Part shown: positions 1 to 12,871 of the stretch, in pieces
How the letters are laid out: every line of letters begins with the position of its first letter
Numbering within the stretch: the first letter of the stretch is position 1
NCBI RefSeq assembly: GCF_905220415.1
Contig: NC_059556.1
Location: 2,120,501-2,184,500 of the forward strand
DNA: 64,000 nucleotides
Source of the DNA: Colias croceus
Taxonomy: Eukaryota > Arthropoda > Insecta > Lepidoptera > Pieridae
Direction of reading: 5' to 3'
Notes under the pieces: generated by a model
Databases searched by the model: none
The model's input: the letters and a program-made list of their open reading frames with translations, nothing else
Told to the model about the DNA's origin: nothing
Translations under genes and position numbers: made by a program

Positions 1-236
1 TAGAGGAATGTAAGGCCTCTAGAGGTTCTAATCTCCCCAAACCCATTTCTTCGTACTTCGCTAAGACCAAGTATTTGAAGATTATACCTGAGCATTTCCG
101 CTTCCACTTGTGCCAAACGGCTATCCTCACTTAGTGTACGTACGTTCCAAAAAGCAATTCGAGTCCGGGTTTTCATGCCAAAGGTCGTTGTTCGTAAATC
201 GGTCCGGTTTTGTACTGTTTCAGTTTCGAAAATCAT
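1..236 (-). CDS. Non-LTR retrotransposon ORF, N-terminal start of endonuclease domain (partial)
   Basis: Reading the minus strand from an ATG at 236 gives 78 codons that run off the left edge of the window. The stretch after a second in-frame Met (176) reads TRIAFWNVRTLSEDSRLAQ, followed by a segment containing ILGLSEVRRNG. These match the opening of the apurinic-like endonuclease domain of RTE/BovB-type and related LINEs (the N-x-x-T-L start and the L-G-L-S-E strand). No frameshift is seen in the visible part. The rest of the ORF lies outside the window. It is a mobile-element gene, not a host gene; the exact clade is uncertain. Confidence 0.75.
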   Translation of the reverse strand, partial: MIFETETVQNRTDLRTTTFGMKTRTRIAFWNVRTLSEDSRLAQVEAEMLRYNLQILGLSEVRRNGFGEIRTSRGLTFL

Positions 237-610
237 GAAGTTTTCGGATAAGCAGGTGATTAGCCCACTATATCCTAGTCCGCTGGTGGGATTGCCACCT
301 TAAAGCCTGCAGACGGGCTCGGTTTAGTTTCGGGTATCCTCCCTGGTGAGTGATTCTGAGTTATAGGCGCAGAATTCGCCTTTCGCCCTGCATCTTGTTA
401 GCAACTACGACTTTTTAAGGCGGATCACGCGGCGGCGTGGTCGTAGCAGGTCCCAGGGTGGACGACGGGGACGTCGATGACTCGGACTGGGTGAGGCTCT
501 GCTAAGAAATAGTGTCCCGCCAAAAACACAGCAGATAGATACATGGTAATTTGATGGTAATGCTACGCTCACCACGTGGCATTTCCAAAACCTTTCCTCA
601 CCTTCCCACC
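237..610 (-). mobile_element. Probable 5' UTR of the non-LTR retrotransposon
   Basis: GC-richer sequence directly upstream (minus strand) of the endonuclease ORF, unlike the AT-rich DNA beyond about 620. It holds no convincing long frame; the 69-codon frame at 405-614 has no family features. The element's 5' boundary near 610 is judged only from the change in base composition. Confidence 0.45.
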
Positions 611-1104
611 CCATTGTTGTTTATTTTTATGTTCTATTCAGGGTTATGTCCTTTTGTTTCTTGACAAATATATTCTCCTTTCTTTAGTTTAATGAATCAA
701 TAGAGGCGCTCAGTAAGAATACAAATTCCGTTAAGGAAGTTAGCACATTTTTGCAGAGTTACGCACAGGCTACGAGTTCAATGCGAACCTGTCATTGTTA
801 GAATATAAGCTTTATATTTTTTAGGAACTATTTAATCCATCCAATACTATCTTATCCCTATGAAAATACAATTCGGCTTCTCTTGCGTGCAATTCGTGTT
901 ATGGCTTGATTATTGTTACATATTCAGTTCCTATTTCAGTCGTATCATATTTTGATGTCTTCAAACAAATACCCTATGTCTTTCTTACCTTGTTTCTTAC
1001 TTCATCTTATATCTCTATACCAAATATCATCAAAATTAACTTATTCTGATTTAGTCGGGGTGCGAAATCATAATACGTAGGATTTAGTTTCATATAAGGT
1101 GCAC

Positions 1105-1290
1105 GCATTTATAATATTACTAGCTTTCCGGCCGCGGCTTCGCACGCTTTGTCTTAAACCTAATAAATTATATACTAATACTTTCCTCTTGAATCACTCT
1201 CTTTATTAAAAACAGAGAAAACGTATCTGTTAAAAAGAGAGACAGAGAAAGTGACTTTGTTTTATACTATGTAGTGAAAAGTATATTATG
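1105..1290 (+). repeat. Dispersed repeat end, 'CCGCGGCTTCGC' family, class a
   Basis: Begins ACTAGCTTTCCGGCCGCGGC, then the class-a body: TTTGTCTTAAACC, a run ending in 'CTTCCTCTTGAATCACTC', and a GAGACAGAGAAAGT tail. The same body recurs at 13463, 31383, 41286 and 62916. This is probably the 3' end of a non-LTR element, or a SINE derived from one. Confidence 0.6.
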
Positions 1291-3654
1291 AAAAGTAAAT
1301 AAGGAAGTATAATTTAGGATTGTACCGAAAAGATCTCGACAATTTCACCAGTATCAGAACGCCCCAAATTTGCAAAGGTTCAAATGCACAAGCAAACAGT
1401 CAATCAAATAACGCAGTGATTAATATCTAGGGTTGCTGAAGACAGGCGCAATCAGCCGTGTTGAAATATCGAGATTTCTGGTTATAAATACTTGGTTTAA
1501 CAGGGTCTGTAAGTGTATATGTGTGTATTATGATGGGTTACGTACGTTGGGATGTAAATAAAATTTTGTCAATTTTTTTTTGCAAATAATTAGGTCATAC
1601 CAATTTAAGGTAAATTTTGTATATAATATTTGTGTATCTGTCAATTGTTGATTGCTAAACAATTTCTTTTTAAACTTGCATTATCACATTTCAAACAAAA
1701 AAAGCTTTATACTCAATTTTGTTTATAAATAAACTAAATTCTTATAAGAATCATCGATATATTAAATATTTATAGAAATAGGAATGTAATTAATATATAT
1801 CCACTTTTAGATACACTTTTTTCCTCTATCTTAAGTGTTAAAATTCCTATAATGCTTTAGGCATCGTTTTAGGTATAAATAATCTAAATGAGAAACAAAA
1901 GACGTCAACGAGTCGTATTTCAATTAATCATTAACTCTGCCTATTTATTGGGACGCGAAATTGAAATTTACGACGTGTCCAAATTTTATTGCGTTTCTTT
2001 AATAGGCGATTGACCTCCAACGTGGAACCACGTGGTTGTGTTTCTGGGCTTTTATGGGACATTTATTTGGCACATATACAGACAAAGTATCTTTTAATTT
2101 TATTAGGAAACTGGTTCATATGATAGCCGTTCCCCTAAGATAATTATAGGCTTGAATTAGTAACAAAAAATATGTATAATGCATTAGGTACGAATAATTA
2201 TTTTTTAACAAAAATCTATACCGCTTTCAAATTGTGAGCACTAGACAAATTTAATTGGGACCAACTGGAAGGCACGTGCTTTCAAATAGATAGAATCTTT
2301 TTTTTCGAAGTCGGTTAAAAATACAAAATCGCATCTTGTCATATATTGAACGCGTCATTTTGCAAATACATATGCATCTCACAAGCTCAAAGCTGACTAT
2401 ATTAGGCAGGTATTTACATAATATTTGTACTCTAAAGATTTCATATTGCCAAAATTCATGCTAATACGCTTCGGGGAACATGGCGAAGCTAATTGACCAT
2501 ACTTTGTTAACAGGAGTCTAAACATGCCTGCGTTGAACTGTAGGCCTGGTGCAGACGGGACGCTGCGTTTTATTTTTTGGGGTTCTTAAATATATGTGTG
2601 AGGGATCGATAGTTGTACAAGTGATCTTTATTTATGTACCTTTAGTGAAGAAGGAAGTTCTCATTTTTTTACATTATATATTTGAAATTATCTCAACGTG
2701 GAGCCATCTGAAGTATATAAATATAATAAAAAAAAAATATAAAATTGTTTTATTAAGTTAAGGATGCTACTCATAACACTAAACACTTAAAATAATAGTG
2801 GAGTGGTTCAGACAATAGTTAACAATATGCTGATACGCTTGTAAACGTAATTATACTTAATGCATTGAATTAGTAAATCACAGATTTTCAATTACTTCAG
2901 CAACAACTCTAATAAGTGGACCGTGGACGTAAGGGACGTTCAAAAAGTGCAGACAAACCTTAAAATAATTAAAGAAATAAGTTGCCAATATGCACCCGCC
3001 CTTTCGAACCAATAATAAATTAACATAAGTCGTGAAGGTGCCGTATTTGAGCCGTAATCATGACTGATTGTTTCAAAAATCCTACCTGCAAAAACATTAA
3101 GACGAATTTGGCTAACTCAATGTGACGAAAGCTAATAACTTGAAAAAAGCTGCTGTAATTTTTTAAGTGTTATTTTTTCTTACTAGATTTTCGTTAAATT
3201 TTTAAGGAAATTTCCAATGATTGGAAATAATTTGGTGGCCACAAATGCTCAATTTTATTTACTTACTTACGTATATTTTGACCAGTTTGACCAGTTATGG
3301 TCACAGTTAGAACAAATCTTATGACACTTCTTAGTAATAATTTATCTTTTCATTTATATTATAGTCCTTAGAAATATATAAACATACAAAAACACAAAAC
3401 ATAACCTTCCTTAGTCAGTAAAAATTTTGCACGTTTTACAGAGCAAGCGCCACAACTAACATCCTGAGTACATGAATCTTAAGTGCTCAAATGATTAAGA
3501 TGTAAATGTATTGAATAACACAAAGAACACACATTTCTAGACGGGCACGATTAATTCGATATTCATAAGGTCTCCAGGCGATGGAAACGTGATAATAAAT
3601 TATGTGCAATAACTCTATTTAAATTGACGATTTATAAAATCAGGCGTGTGGCAC

Positions 3655-3840
3655 TTCTTATAATATTACTAGCGGTCCGCCCCGGCTTCGCCCGTGGTAG
3701 GTACCTACATGTTTAAACTATCCTATCTCTCAAGCTGGATCGAACTGCACATGGTGTGCGAATTTTATTATGATCGGTTAAGTGGTTTAGGAGTCCATTG
3801 AGGACAAACATTGTGACACGAGATTTATATATATTAAGAT
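3655..3840 (+). repeat. Dispersed repeat end, class d
   Basis: ACTAGCGGTCCGCCCCGGC head followed by a body with 'GCACATGGTGTGCGAATTTT' and 'GGTTAAGTGGTTTAGGAG'. The reverse complement of the same body lies at 14872-15057. Confidence 0.6.
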
Positions 3841-4127
3841 TTTGTACGTTTGTATTTTGTAGGTAGTTTCTTAAGTAATAGGAAAGACAGATATAGGCTA
3901 AACTCTTGCTAAACTACAATGATCAACTGTATAAAGAATTTCTTCGTTAGGAACCAAGGCAATATGACGTCATTACATAATATAATATGCTGCTATACAT
4001 ACTTAGCTGCTATTCTACTACCACGTTTTGTTTTTTGATTTTCACAAAACACCTGATACAGTTTAAGTTTCCTCAATCCATCTCTATCTACAAAAACAAA
4101 TCTATCCCTTCTTGCAATAGATCACTC

Positions 4128-4950
4128 ATCACATCAGTGATATCTGAATATCAATTCGAACACCATTAAGCATAATGAATCAACGAAAGGTCCTATAATT
4201 ATTGGCACACTTGACCCCATATGGATGAAATTTCCCTAGAAATCGCCTAATTAAAACCTAGGACACACCTTTCTAAGAACGTCTAGATGGCTAGATGATA
4301 TCATTGTATGAGGCCTGTGTGGTCTGGCACACCTACATGATATATGAAGACAAACTTAATTAGTAGGAGTCTGTATATAGCATTGTTAGGTGTGGGTCAC
4401 GGGAGTAAATCAAATGATGGAAGATCGTTTGGTTGGACTAGTTTTTACTTTTTATGGGTCAGGGCAGTAAAAGAATAACGTACGTTTGTCCTACGTATAG
4501 GTGATAATCCTCGTAAGAATTTATTTTAATAAATTGAACTATACATTTTCGTATTGTGCTAAAAAGTCTGTTATATTTTACCAGCAAAATTCATTAAGCT
4601 CAATCGAAACAAATGGCCTATTCATAAAATTTTCATAAGAAAAGAAAGGATATAACGAAGCATGCAATTTTAACATATTCTTTTTCTCCGTTGATAAGTT
4701 ACTCTATATGTAGACTGAAGCCTTAACTAGGATCATTTCAAAAATAAACTCCCCAACCAAGCGTTCTATAAAATGAATCACATTTTTAATGCATTAAGCG
4801 TACTAATTAGTGTAAACAAGCCCTCAACAAAAAGGTCATACTTGATATTGATTCGGAATAACCACGCACCAGTCGAGCGAAAGCGTAAACAATTTAATAA
4901 AATAAAGCAATATTTAACGATGAAATAATACGACACGCTCACGATATGTG
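4128..4950. repeat. Tandem duplication, copy 1 (about 823 bp)
   Basis: Near-identical to 4953-5772 with only a handful of differences: ATTATTGG versus ATTGG, ATGGATGA versus ATGGATGG, TCATTG versus TCATGG, AGGATCATT versus AGGCTGATT, and a few single bases. No coding frame spans it. Confidence 0.95.
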
Positions 4951-4952
4951 AT

Positions 4953-5772
4953 ATCACATCAGTGATATCTGAATATCAATTCGAACACCATTAAGCATAA
5001 TGAATCAACGAAAGGTCCTATAATTGGCACACTTGACCCCATATGGATGGAATTTCCCTAGAAATCGCCTAATTAAAACCTAGGACACACCTTTCTAAGA
5101 ACGTCTAGATGGCTAGATGATATCATGGTATGAGGCCTGTGTGGTCTGGCACACCTACATGATATATGAAGACAAACTTAATTAGTAGGAGTCTGTATAT
5201 AGCATTGTTAGGTGTGGGTCACGGGAGTAAATCAAATGATGGAAGATCGTTTGGTTGGACTAGTTTTTACTTTTTATGGGTCAGGGCAGTAAAAGAATAA
5301 CGTACGTTTGTCCTACGTATAGGTGATAATCCTCGTAAGAATTTATTTTAATAAATTGAACTATACATTTTCGTATTGTGCTAAAAAGTCTGTTATATTT
5401 TACCAGCAAAATTCATTAAGCTCAATCGAAACAAATGGCCTATTCATAAAATTTTCATAAGAAAAGAAAGGATATAACGAAGCATGCAATTTTAACATAT
5501 TCTTTTTCTCCGTTGATAAGTTACTCTATATGTAGACTGAAGCCTTAACTAGGCTGATTTCAAAAATAAACTCTACAACCAAGCGTTCTATAAAATGAAT
5601 AACATTTTTAATGCATTAAGCGTACTAATTAGTGTAAACAAGCCCTCAACAAAAAGGTCAAACTTGATATTGATTCGGAATAACCACGCACCAGTCGAGC
5701 GAAAGCGTAAACAATTTAATAAAATAAAGCAATATTTAACGATGAAATAATACGACACGCTCACGATATGTG
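4953..5772. repeat. Tandem duplication, copy 2 (about 820 bp)
   Basis: Direct second copy of 4128-4950. Both copies end in ACACGCTCACGATATGTG. The period is 825 bp at the start and 822 bp after a 3-bp deletion. Confidence 0.95.
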
Positions 5773-5909
5773 CGTACGCGCATTTTGCTATGGATCACCC
5801 TGTATCGTAATTGATATGGCTCGCCTGGGCGGCGCTAGTTAAGATGTCAGTGTTTTTTGTTTTAGTTATGGGTACACTTTATTTAGTGGATATGATTATT
5901 GTTGCTAAG

Positions 5910-8435
5910 GTAAGGATTGTGAGGTGGTCGAAGTTCAACCGTTTCACTGTAAAAACTCACGCCGCGACAAAATATATGATCTTGAGATCTGCATTTTAGT
6001 ATGTAATCAATGATATAATATTTTGTATTGGGAAATATTGAGTCAACACAACGACAGAAAAAGCGAAAATATTAAGGATTCATTTTGGGTGTATAACATA
6101 CGATTAGGTAGATTATATTTATTTGCATAACAACTTCTATGCATCAAAATAAAACATTCTAATTTCTAACAAATATTTGATATTGACTTGGCTGATTAGA
6201 TTTTACATTTACAAATTGGTCTTATCTATTATCACTTTTTTGTTAAACAATGTAACCCGATTATTGCTCAATACTTCTCATCCATCATATTACTAAGCAA
6301 TTTCACCAATTTATTAATAATAGCTACCACCTTAATCGTAGGCATAAGTGGCACCATCTTACATAAGCACTTAACTCCTACTGATGTTTTTTATATGCTC
6401 CATACAGACTAATCGTAACAACCATGATCATAGCTCATAAATCGTTGACACATAGCCGATGTCGTAGTTGCGTAGGCGCATAGCATAAAAATATTGTGTG
6501 ACCACAACCGTGTAATAGTTTAATTTTCTCAATCGACTCTTTATTGTGTTTAACGTCAGATAAAATTTATTGTGATTGGTTTGCTGCTGTTTTTAGTTTT
6601 TTTATATTTTATATTTATTATTTGCGATGGTATATAATGAGGAGTGACAATGAAAAATGGATGGTTGTGTCGATGTTTTGTCTTCGATATTCTAGATTAT
6701 CTAGGTGTGGAGTGATGGTGCGAAATTATGTCAATTATAGACAAAGTTGTTAACAGCTTTTTGGTTAAAGTAAAGAAAATATGATATACCGAACAAAAAG
6801 GCTTAGAAAAACTGTAACATGCTTGTTAACATACTAATAATAAATGAGATTTAACTTAGTCATTGTCATTTCTATAACAAAGACAAATCTAACGATTCAT
6901 CATAACTTGAAATTAAGATAAAAAATAAATGGCATGTGTCGCTCGAGATGATGTACGGATTCTAATAATATATCATGAAAAGTTACGTTAGAATTAAGAA
7001 CTATGAAACATGCTACGTAGTACTTTTTGATGTGTACTACATTTAATATATTATATGTGTTAACGTATTAAAATATTCGTTTAGTATCATATTTTGTTAA
7101 AATAAGGAAATGATTATAAATGTCAAGTCAAAACTATGTGCAATCACATTTATAACTTTATAATTATCCTCTGTCTTCTTAAATCAAACATCCTGTAATT
7201 ATCCAATCCTTATCTTAACCTCATAAACGTAAAAAGGGTAATACATATGTCATTTTTACTCAATTAACAATATCCAATACTTTCACACGATTATTTACGA
7301 CCAAAACATCATGTCGTACATCATTTTACATCAATTTCAGTCATTTAAGCGATTATTAAGACATGCGTGCGGATAAACTGTTCGTGATGGCAGCACCGAT
7401 GCAATTTTTGCCAATTTTTCACAAGTGGCAACAATTTATCGCCTCGTAACGGTGGATTTCCTCGCATTGACAGATTTGATGCATGTTATTGCGGTTAAGC
7501 GGTGGCAGGATGGTTCGTTTGATGTATTGGTGTTCTGGTTATGTGAATGTGGTGGTTATGATGTATTGGGTATAAGATCGTTTTAGAGGTTCTAGAATGT
7601 TCTGGAAGATTGAATGTGTTCAGACAAATACAGGCTGGTATCACAACCAACGCTCACTAGCACGATGTGATAGCGATTCGTATTTAAAAACATTTAAAGC
7701 ATCAGTTACTCACTACTGTAAGAAAGGGAACATTTAACTTAACTGTATTAGGAGACATGACCCAAAACAAGGTCCTGTTGTATCCAACGGAGAAGTGCAT
7801 ATCGAGATTTTATGACCCAACAAACAAATAAAATAACCATCAATATACAATATAGAGTATTGAATTTAAAAGTCAAATGTTAGTGCGTTTTTATCGACGA
7901 CATCAAGTGGCGCCGCGTGAGGATCTTAGTTTAATGTAAATGTAGGCACTTGTTCTAGCAGATCATATTTTACGTATTGACAAATGGGTCATGAAATTTT
8001 TATATGAATATCGAATAGTTGTGACTCGTATTTAAATGGAAATTGACAATTACTACCTATACAATTTATGAAAATGATACGGAACCAAAAACATTTTTTT
8101 ATTTGCATTCCCTTTCTTTCAATGAATGCTGAAACGTTTAGATTTTGTTTGGCTATTCTAGTTCCTTAAACGTTTTCCGAATGTTAATTTTCTCTCACAT
8201 AGAGCACCTCATTACATAAGTCTAATCTATGACTACGGTTTGATTATTCTTAATGTCTGATAACGTTTATGATTACGACAACTTCAGTAGTTGTAATAAA
8301 CTAACCATCTCTTAATATATCGTAACATTCATCACGTACGCGTTCAAAGCGTCTACGATCACTACAAATTAAATAGTAACTATTTTTGAAGTTAACTAGT
8401 AAGTAGTAGTATAACTAACTAATCATATAGGTGTC
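5910..8435. other. AT-rich stretch without recognisable genes
   Basis: Only short frames without family features. Nothing supportable seen. Confidence 0.55.
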
Positions 8436-8717
8436 GTGAGATTACAAGTAATTCTTTCACCCAGGGCCGCTGTAATCGCGCGCGTGCCACCCGGAAGTGG
8501 CTTAGCCGATACGCTGGGGTTATCTTTGAGGAATGGTGCTCTCCAGCAGATAGTAGCCTCGTTTAGTATTAAAATGCGGTACATTATTCAAGCGGTATCG
8601 CGTCGTGAGTGTACAGGTGGTGCTCTCTATGGGAATACTGTTTGCTGTGGGATATAAGTTGGTTTGTTGGTTAATATGGATGGTCAGGGATATGTATAGA
8701 TCTTGATAAAATATGGC

Positions 8718-8942
8718 TAACTAGGTTTCCGCCCGCGGCTTGGCTCGCGCAGTCAAAGAAAAACCCGAATAGTTCCCGTTCCCGTGGGATTTCCGGGATA
8801 AAAAGTAGCCTATGATAGATCCTTTCTCGGGTATCAAAATATCTCTATACCAAATTTCATGCAAATTGGTACAGTAGTTTAGGCGTGATTGAGTAACAGA
8901 CAGACAGAGTTACTTTCGCATTTATAATATTAGTATGGATGA
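8718..8942 (+). repeat. Dispersed repeat end, class b
   Basis: Starts CTAGGTTTCCGCCCGCGGC, then the class-b body: 'CCCGTTCCCGTGGGATTTCC', 'GGGATAAAAAGTAGCC', ATATCTCTATACCAAATTTC and AACAGACAGACAG. It ends TTATAATATTAGTATGGAT. Other class-b copies are at 36405, 48413, 48953, 49200, 54284 and 60568. Confidence 0.7.
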
Positions 8943-9446
8943 TTAGGCTTATTGTCAATAAGTTGATCTTGCTAAGGTTTGCTCTTTCTTGCTCATACGT
9001 GTTAAAGGAAACGAACATACTATAACAATGTCAAACCATGTCATCCAACTTAAAATAAACATAATAACTGCCTGCGTTACTTTTAGGAATGACGAAAGTT
9101 AAAGCTCATACATACAATAAAATCGTTCAGTAAATCTACAGATAGTTAGTTGATATTTCTTTCAGTAACAGAAACACTCTTTACGAATTCAAAAGAGTCG
9201 TAACATCTAAATTTCAATACATAATACTATTCACAATATCACTAACCACAAATAAATCAACGTACACTGACAATAACAATTCTAGTATCCAGACACAAAA
9301 TCAGTTAGACACATGTAACGCCAGCGCGGTAGGCCTAGGTACAGGCAACAGATCACAAGTACTAAACGACTACAAGTCTGTAAACAAGGAAATGCCTCAA
9401 GCCGCCATTTATCAAGTAGCAGGGATTTTGCCTCGTATCTATGCAA

Positions 9447-9478
9447 GATTTCCCCACTTAAAAAAAAAAAAAAAAAGG
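9447..9478 (+). repeat. Poly(A) tail fragment of a SINE-like element
   Basis: 'GATTTCCCCACTT' followed by a run of A. This is the same 3' terminus as the poly(A) elements ending at 12794 and 55299. Confidence 0.45.
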
Positions 9479-9484
9479 GATTTT

Positions 9485-11650
9485 GCCTCAAAAAAGGTGT
9501 TATAATAGTATTATTTATGGTAACTTTGGTGTCCTAAAAGAGGCTGTTTTCTATTATGGTTCGCTTATTTTTGTTGAATGTGATCATGTCACAATTTGTT
9601 TAGAAATCTACAGATGATTTTTGACAACGGCAGGTATGTATTTATAGAAACCAAGTTGAACTTTTTAGCAATCATTTCCATCAACTTTCAACTTTGTTTG
9701 ATAAATGTCATCCCTCATAATTATGTTATGGTCAATATGCGATATTAATTAACGCCAAAGTTAAAGTTAGAAAATAGCAATCAATCTTTACAACATATCA
9801 AGTCTTCCAGATTTCATCTCATATTCCATCACATCATTCTGCCAAAAAACCCGAAGGATTTAATCGTCGAAATAAACAGGAAAAGTAAACGTAAATACCC
9901 TCTCTGGTATCATAAACCACTCCATTACGGACTTATAAATTTGTCACTCAAAACTGGATTTCCAGAGTTTTTGACTGCATTGGACTGCAGTTTCCGTAAA
10001 CATTGCTAAATCTATCTCACAAGCTATGCAGTACGCGACACGGTCGACGCCCACGTCGGGAATCGGGATGTACGGCGTGCGCGTGCGTCGTGTTCGGTGT
10101 TAACCGTCGCATGTGCTTAGATGTGCTCTAATGTTGGATTAGAATTGTACAATGAACTTGTTTGTGGCATGAGGGCTGTTAATAATTTGCTTGCGAAGAT
10201 GTGGAACTTTATTTTGCAGGAAATATCTTTGGGACTGTTCATTTGATATGGAATAGATAGTTTGCTTGGTCTGGGAAGATGTGGAAACTTTTTTATGTAG
10301 GAAGAACTTCGAGAAGTGTATTTGATGGATAGCTTTGTCGTGGTTCAATACTTTTTTCTTTGTAATATATTATTTATGTTTTTAGTCTTTATTTGTCCCG
10401 ATAAAATCTGCATTAGCGTACCCTATAATTTCTTTCTTACATAGCCTATATTGATTTGAATTTCCTAACTAATACTAAACTTTTAAAGCATTAGCAATTA
10501 TTTTATCGTTGTTGGGTATTGGCATCCCTATTTCAAAAACACCCATACTTTCGCATTCCAGGCTATTAAAATTAGATCGTATATGTGGGTTGGAAAATAA
10601 TATATGAGGGAAATAAGTAAACGACATCGCATGGACATCTAGATCGCATGCGTGTAGCATGCTTGGAGGTGTCTAAGTGTTAGATTAGATTTATAGATTG
10701 AGCTTTATCCGACTTTGGATAAAGATAATTTATATCAAGTTTTATAGGAGTGGGAAAATGAGCTTGATTAATCAAAAAATGTATTGTATTTTTATAGAGA
10801 ATTAATTAGTATTTTTTTTAATTAAAATATTAAATAGGTGGTACATGATGATTTATAATGTAACGAACCAAACGTTTTTTTCTGCACTATTTGTTCTAAA
10901 TTTGGCTTAGTTACGAGCCTAACTAACTAAGCCTACTTTGTCATGGAAAATTCTAATGCCGATGCGATGGCATCACACCTTTTATAATAATGATAATCCT
11001 ATAAAAGCCTTATTATAAAATATTTATAAACCTTGTTAAAATTTTAGCATAATCCCATACTTAGATAGTTAATTTACATATATTTTGTAGTTACTAACAC
11101 TATAAAGAAGTAATTAGTATGTTTGTTTGTAAACAGTCCTGGAAACTACCTACCTACCTAGTTTTGATGTTTTTTTTTATAATTATAATAATTTAATGAT
11201 ATTAAATTTACGCAAGAGAAGCCAAATGATACACAGTTGTAATTTGTGTTATGCTAAATCTTTATCTACTAATCTATTGCTTTTAATATTAATTCATATT
11301 TAATCTCATTATTTATGATTATGCTTTAGGCTTTAAAACCTGTTTAGTGGTTTACTTTACAGAAAGGTTTATAGCAATTCTAGTTACTTAGTAGTAATAT
11401 TTTTTATGATTTCAATTTAAATCATTTTATAAATACCAGTTTTATATTATACTCCATGACGCAAATATGTATCGAAGCGAAATATAGAGTATATCATAGT
11501 GAGGAATGTTTCTATATTCTTCTATTTTACAAAAATAGAGGTATTGTTTAACTGAATTTCTGTTGAATGCGCGACAACTTCATTCGTTTTTGCATTGAAC
11601 TTTATGGTGAATTATAAGTATTGCGTATTTGTCTGATTCAGACAATCTGT
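9485..11650. other. AT-rich stretch; one GC-rich island near 10020-10120
   Basis: The island holds CpG-rich words (GTCGACGCCCACGTCGGG and neighbours) in an AT-rich setting and could be a promoter or exon. No splice-bounded frame could be supported. Nothing else seen. Confidence 0.4.
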
Positions 11651-12426
11651 CGCCGTCCCCGGAGAATAAAATGATAACAGCAAAAACACAACTTTTCAGG
11701 AGAAATAAAAAACCGATAATTGTCTATAACTCGCAAAGCAATAGACGTAGAGATATAAAAAAAGGCACAGTGGAAGCTAATTTTTTAACCTTTTATTATG
11801 TTTCAAAATATTTTTAATAACTTTAAGAGAACTGAAGATAATTAAAATTTAAAAAGTTAGTAGCATTTGACTGAAATGTAAATTTACTAATACACACTTA
11901 TCATTTTATTCTCGTTTATATTGGACATATGCATTAATGGATAATATCCAATGAACTTTTATTCTGGGTTTTTTTTTTAAACAATATTAGAGTAATCAAC
12001 TATTATTACATAAAAAATGAAGACACTAAAAAATAATTAAAATCAGTCTTCCTGATCTACATCGTGATCATAATGTACATGATCATACGAATGGCGCCAA
12101 AACATATTTTTACGAGAATAAAATGATAATAGGCGTTCGTCATTATTTCGCCGTTTCTTTTTTCCGAGAATATTATTGTAAAAGTTATTACCACATAAAG
12201 AGTGAAGAAACTTTTTCACTATCATATTACTATCTTTTTTTTCTAGTACGAATATGTTCTGGGAAAAAGCAGTGAATACAATTGTAATATCCTATAACTT
12301 TGTGGATAACAGGAGAAAAAATACAAAAAAAATTGTATAGATGTATTAAGCTACGTAGGCTTCAAATATCGCATAACAATAAAACTATGCTAATGGCGAT
12401 TATCATTTTATTCTCCGGGGACGGCG
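11651..12426. mobile_element. Element bounded by a 27-bp perfect inverted repeat
   Basis: 11651-11677 (starts CGCCGTCCCCGGAGAATAAA) is exactly reverse-complemented at 12400-12426. A shorter inner inverted pair related to it (GAGAATAAAATGAT) occurs near 11908 and 12112. Short frames inside (a 62-codon frame at 11629-11817, a 60-codon minus frame at 12043-12225) show no transposase motif. It is probably a non-autonomous DNA transposon or a decayed one. Confidence 0.65.
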
Positions 12427-12428
12427 CT

Positions 12429-12621
12429 GTGTGCCTAGTGCGAGTTTTCATCGAGTACGAAACGTTACTATCGCGTTTGCGTCACAGCGAAATTTGTATG
12501 GGGAATCAAAGCTTCCCCATACGTCCGCTAGGGGCGCTGTTCGATTTCCCATACTAATTCGGCTGTGACGCAAACGCGATAGTAACGTTTCGTACTCGAT
12601 GAAAACTCGCACTAGGCACAC
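12429..12621. mobile_element. Foldback MITE with 60-bp perfect arms
   Basis: 12429-12488 is an exact reverse complement of 12562-12621, and the match continues imperfectly toward the centre (TTTGTATGGGGAATC versus TTAGTATGGGAAATC). Both strands therefore encode the same spurious peptide (VCLVRVFIEYETLLSRLRHS). Confidence 0.85.
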
Positions 12622-12628
12622 TGGTGTA

Positions 12629-12794
12629 CTCTGGTGCGTTCTACAAGAGATCCCGGAGTCCCCGCTACCAAGCTTTGGGTTAGGCCGTCGAGGAGGTTTT
12701 AGTGGGTAAGAATCCCACATGCTCTCTTTTTTCCCCCAAAAGAGAGTATCTTTTGAAGATTTCCTCCCCGTTACCAAAAAAAAAAAAAAAAAAA
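12629..12794 (+). mobile_element. Poly(A)-tailed SINE-like insertion with 14-bp target duplication
   Basis: Bounded by the direct repeat GGCACACTGGTGTA at 12615-12628 and 12795-12808, a clean target-site duplication. The body includes 'GTGGGTAAGAATCCCACAT', 'GAGTATCTTTTGAAGATTTC' and an A-run of about 18. A related copy ends at 55299. The element landed on the right-hand edge of the foldback MITE. Confidence 0.8.
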
Positions 12795-12871
12795 GGCACA
12801 CTGGTGTAGTTTTTTATTAAAATAAGTATTTTTATAAACAAGGCATTATATTTATACTCTTATCTAATAAG

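Larger units (their letters stand above)
620..4127. other. AT-rich non-coding DNA with repeat remnants
   Basis: No reading frame with recognisable features. It holds two degenerate repeat ends (1105-1290 and 3655-3840, listed separately) and a short 'GAAGTCGGTT' element end near 2303-2322. Otherwise I see nothing. Confidence 0.6.

Noticed and set aside
8436..8657. 73-codon frame in GC-richer DNA
   Set aside because: No signal, domain or splice evidence. It could be an exon edge but cannot be supported.
12300..12801. Two overlapping frames on opposite strands with the same peptide
   Set aside because: Caused by the 60-bp perfect inverted arms of a foldback MITE.
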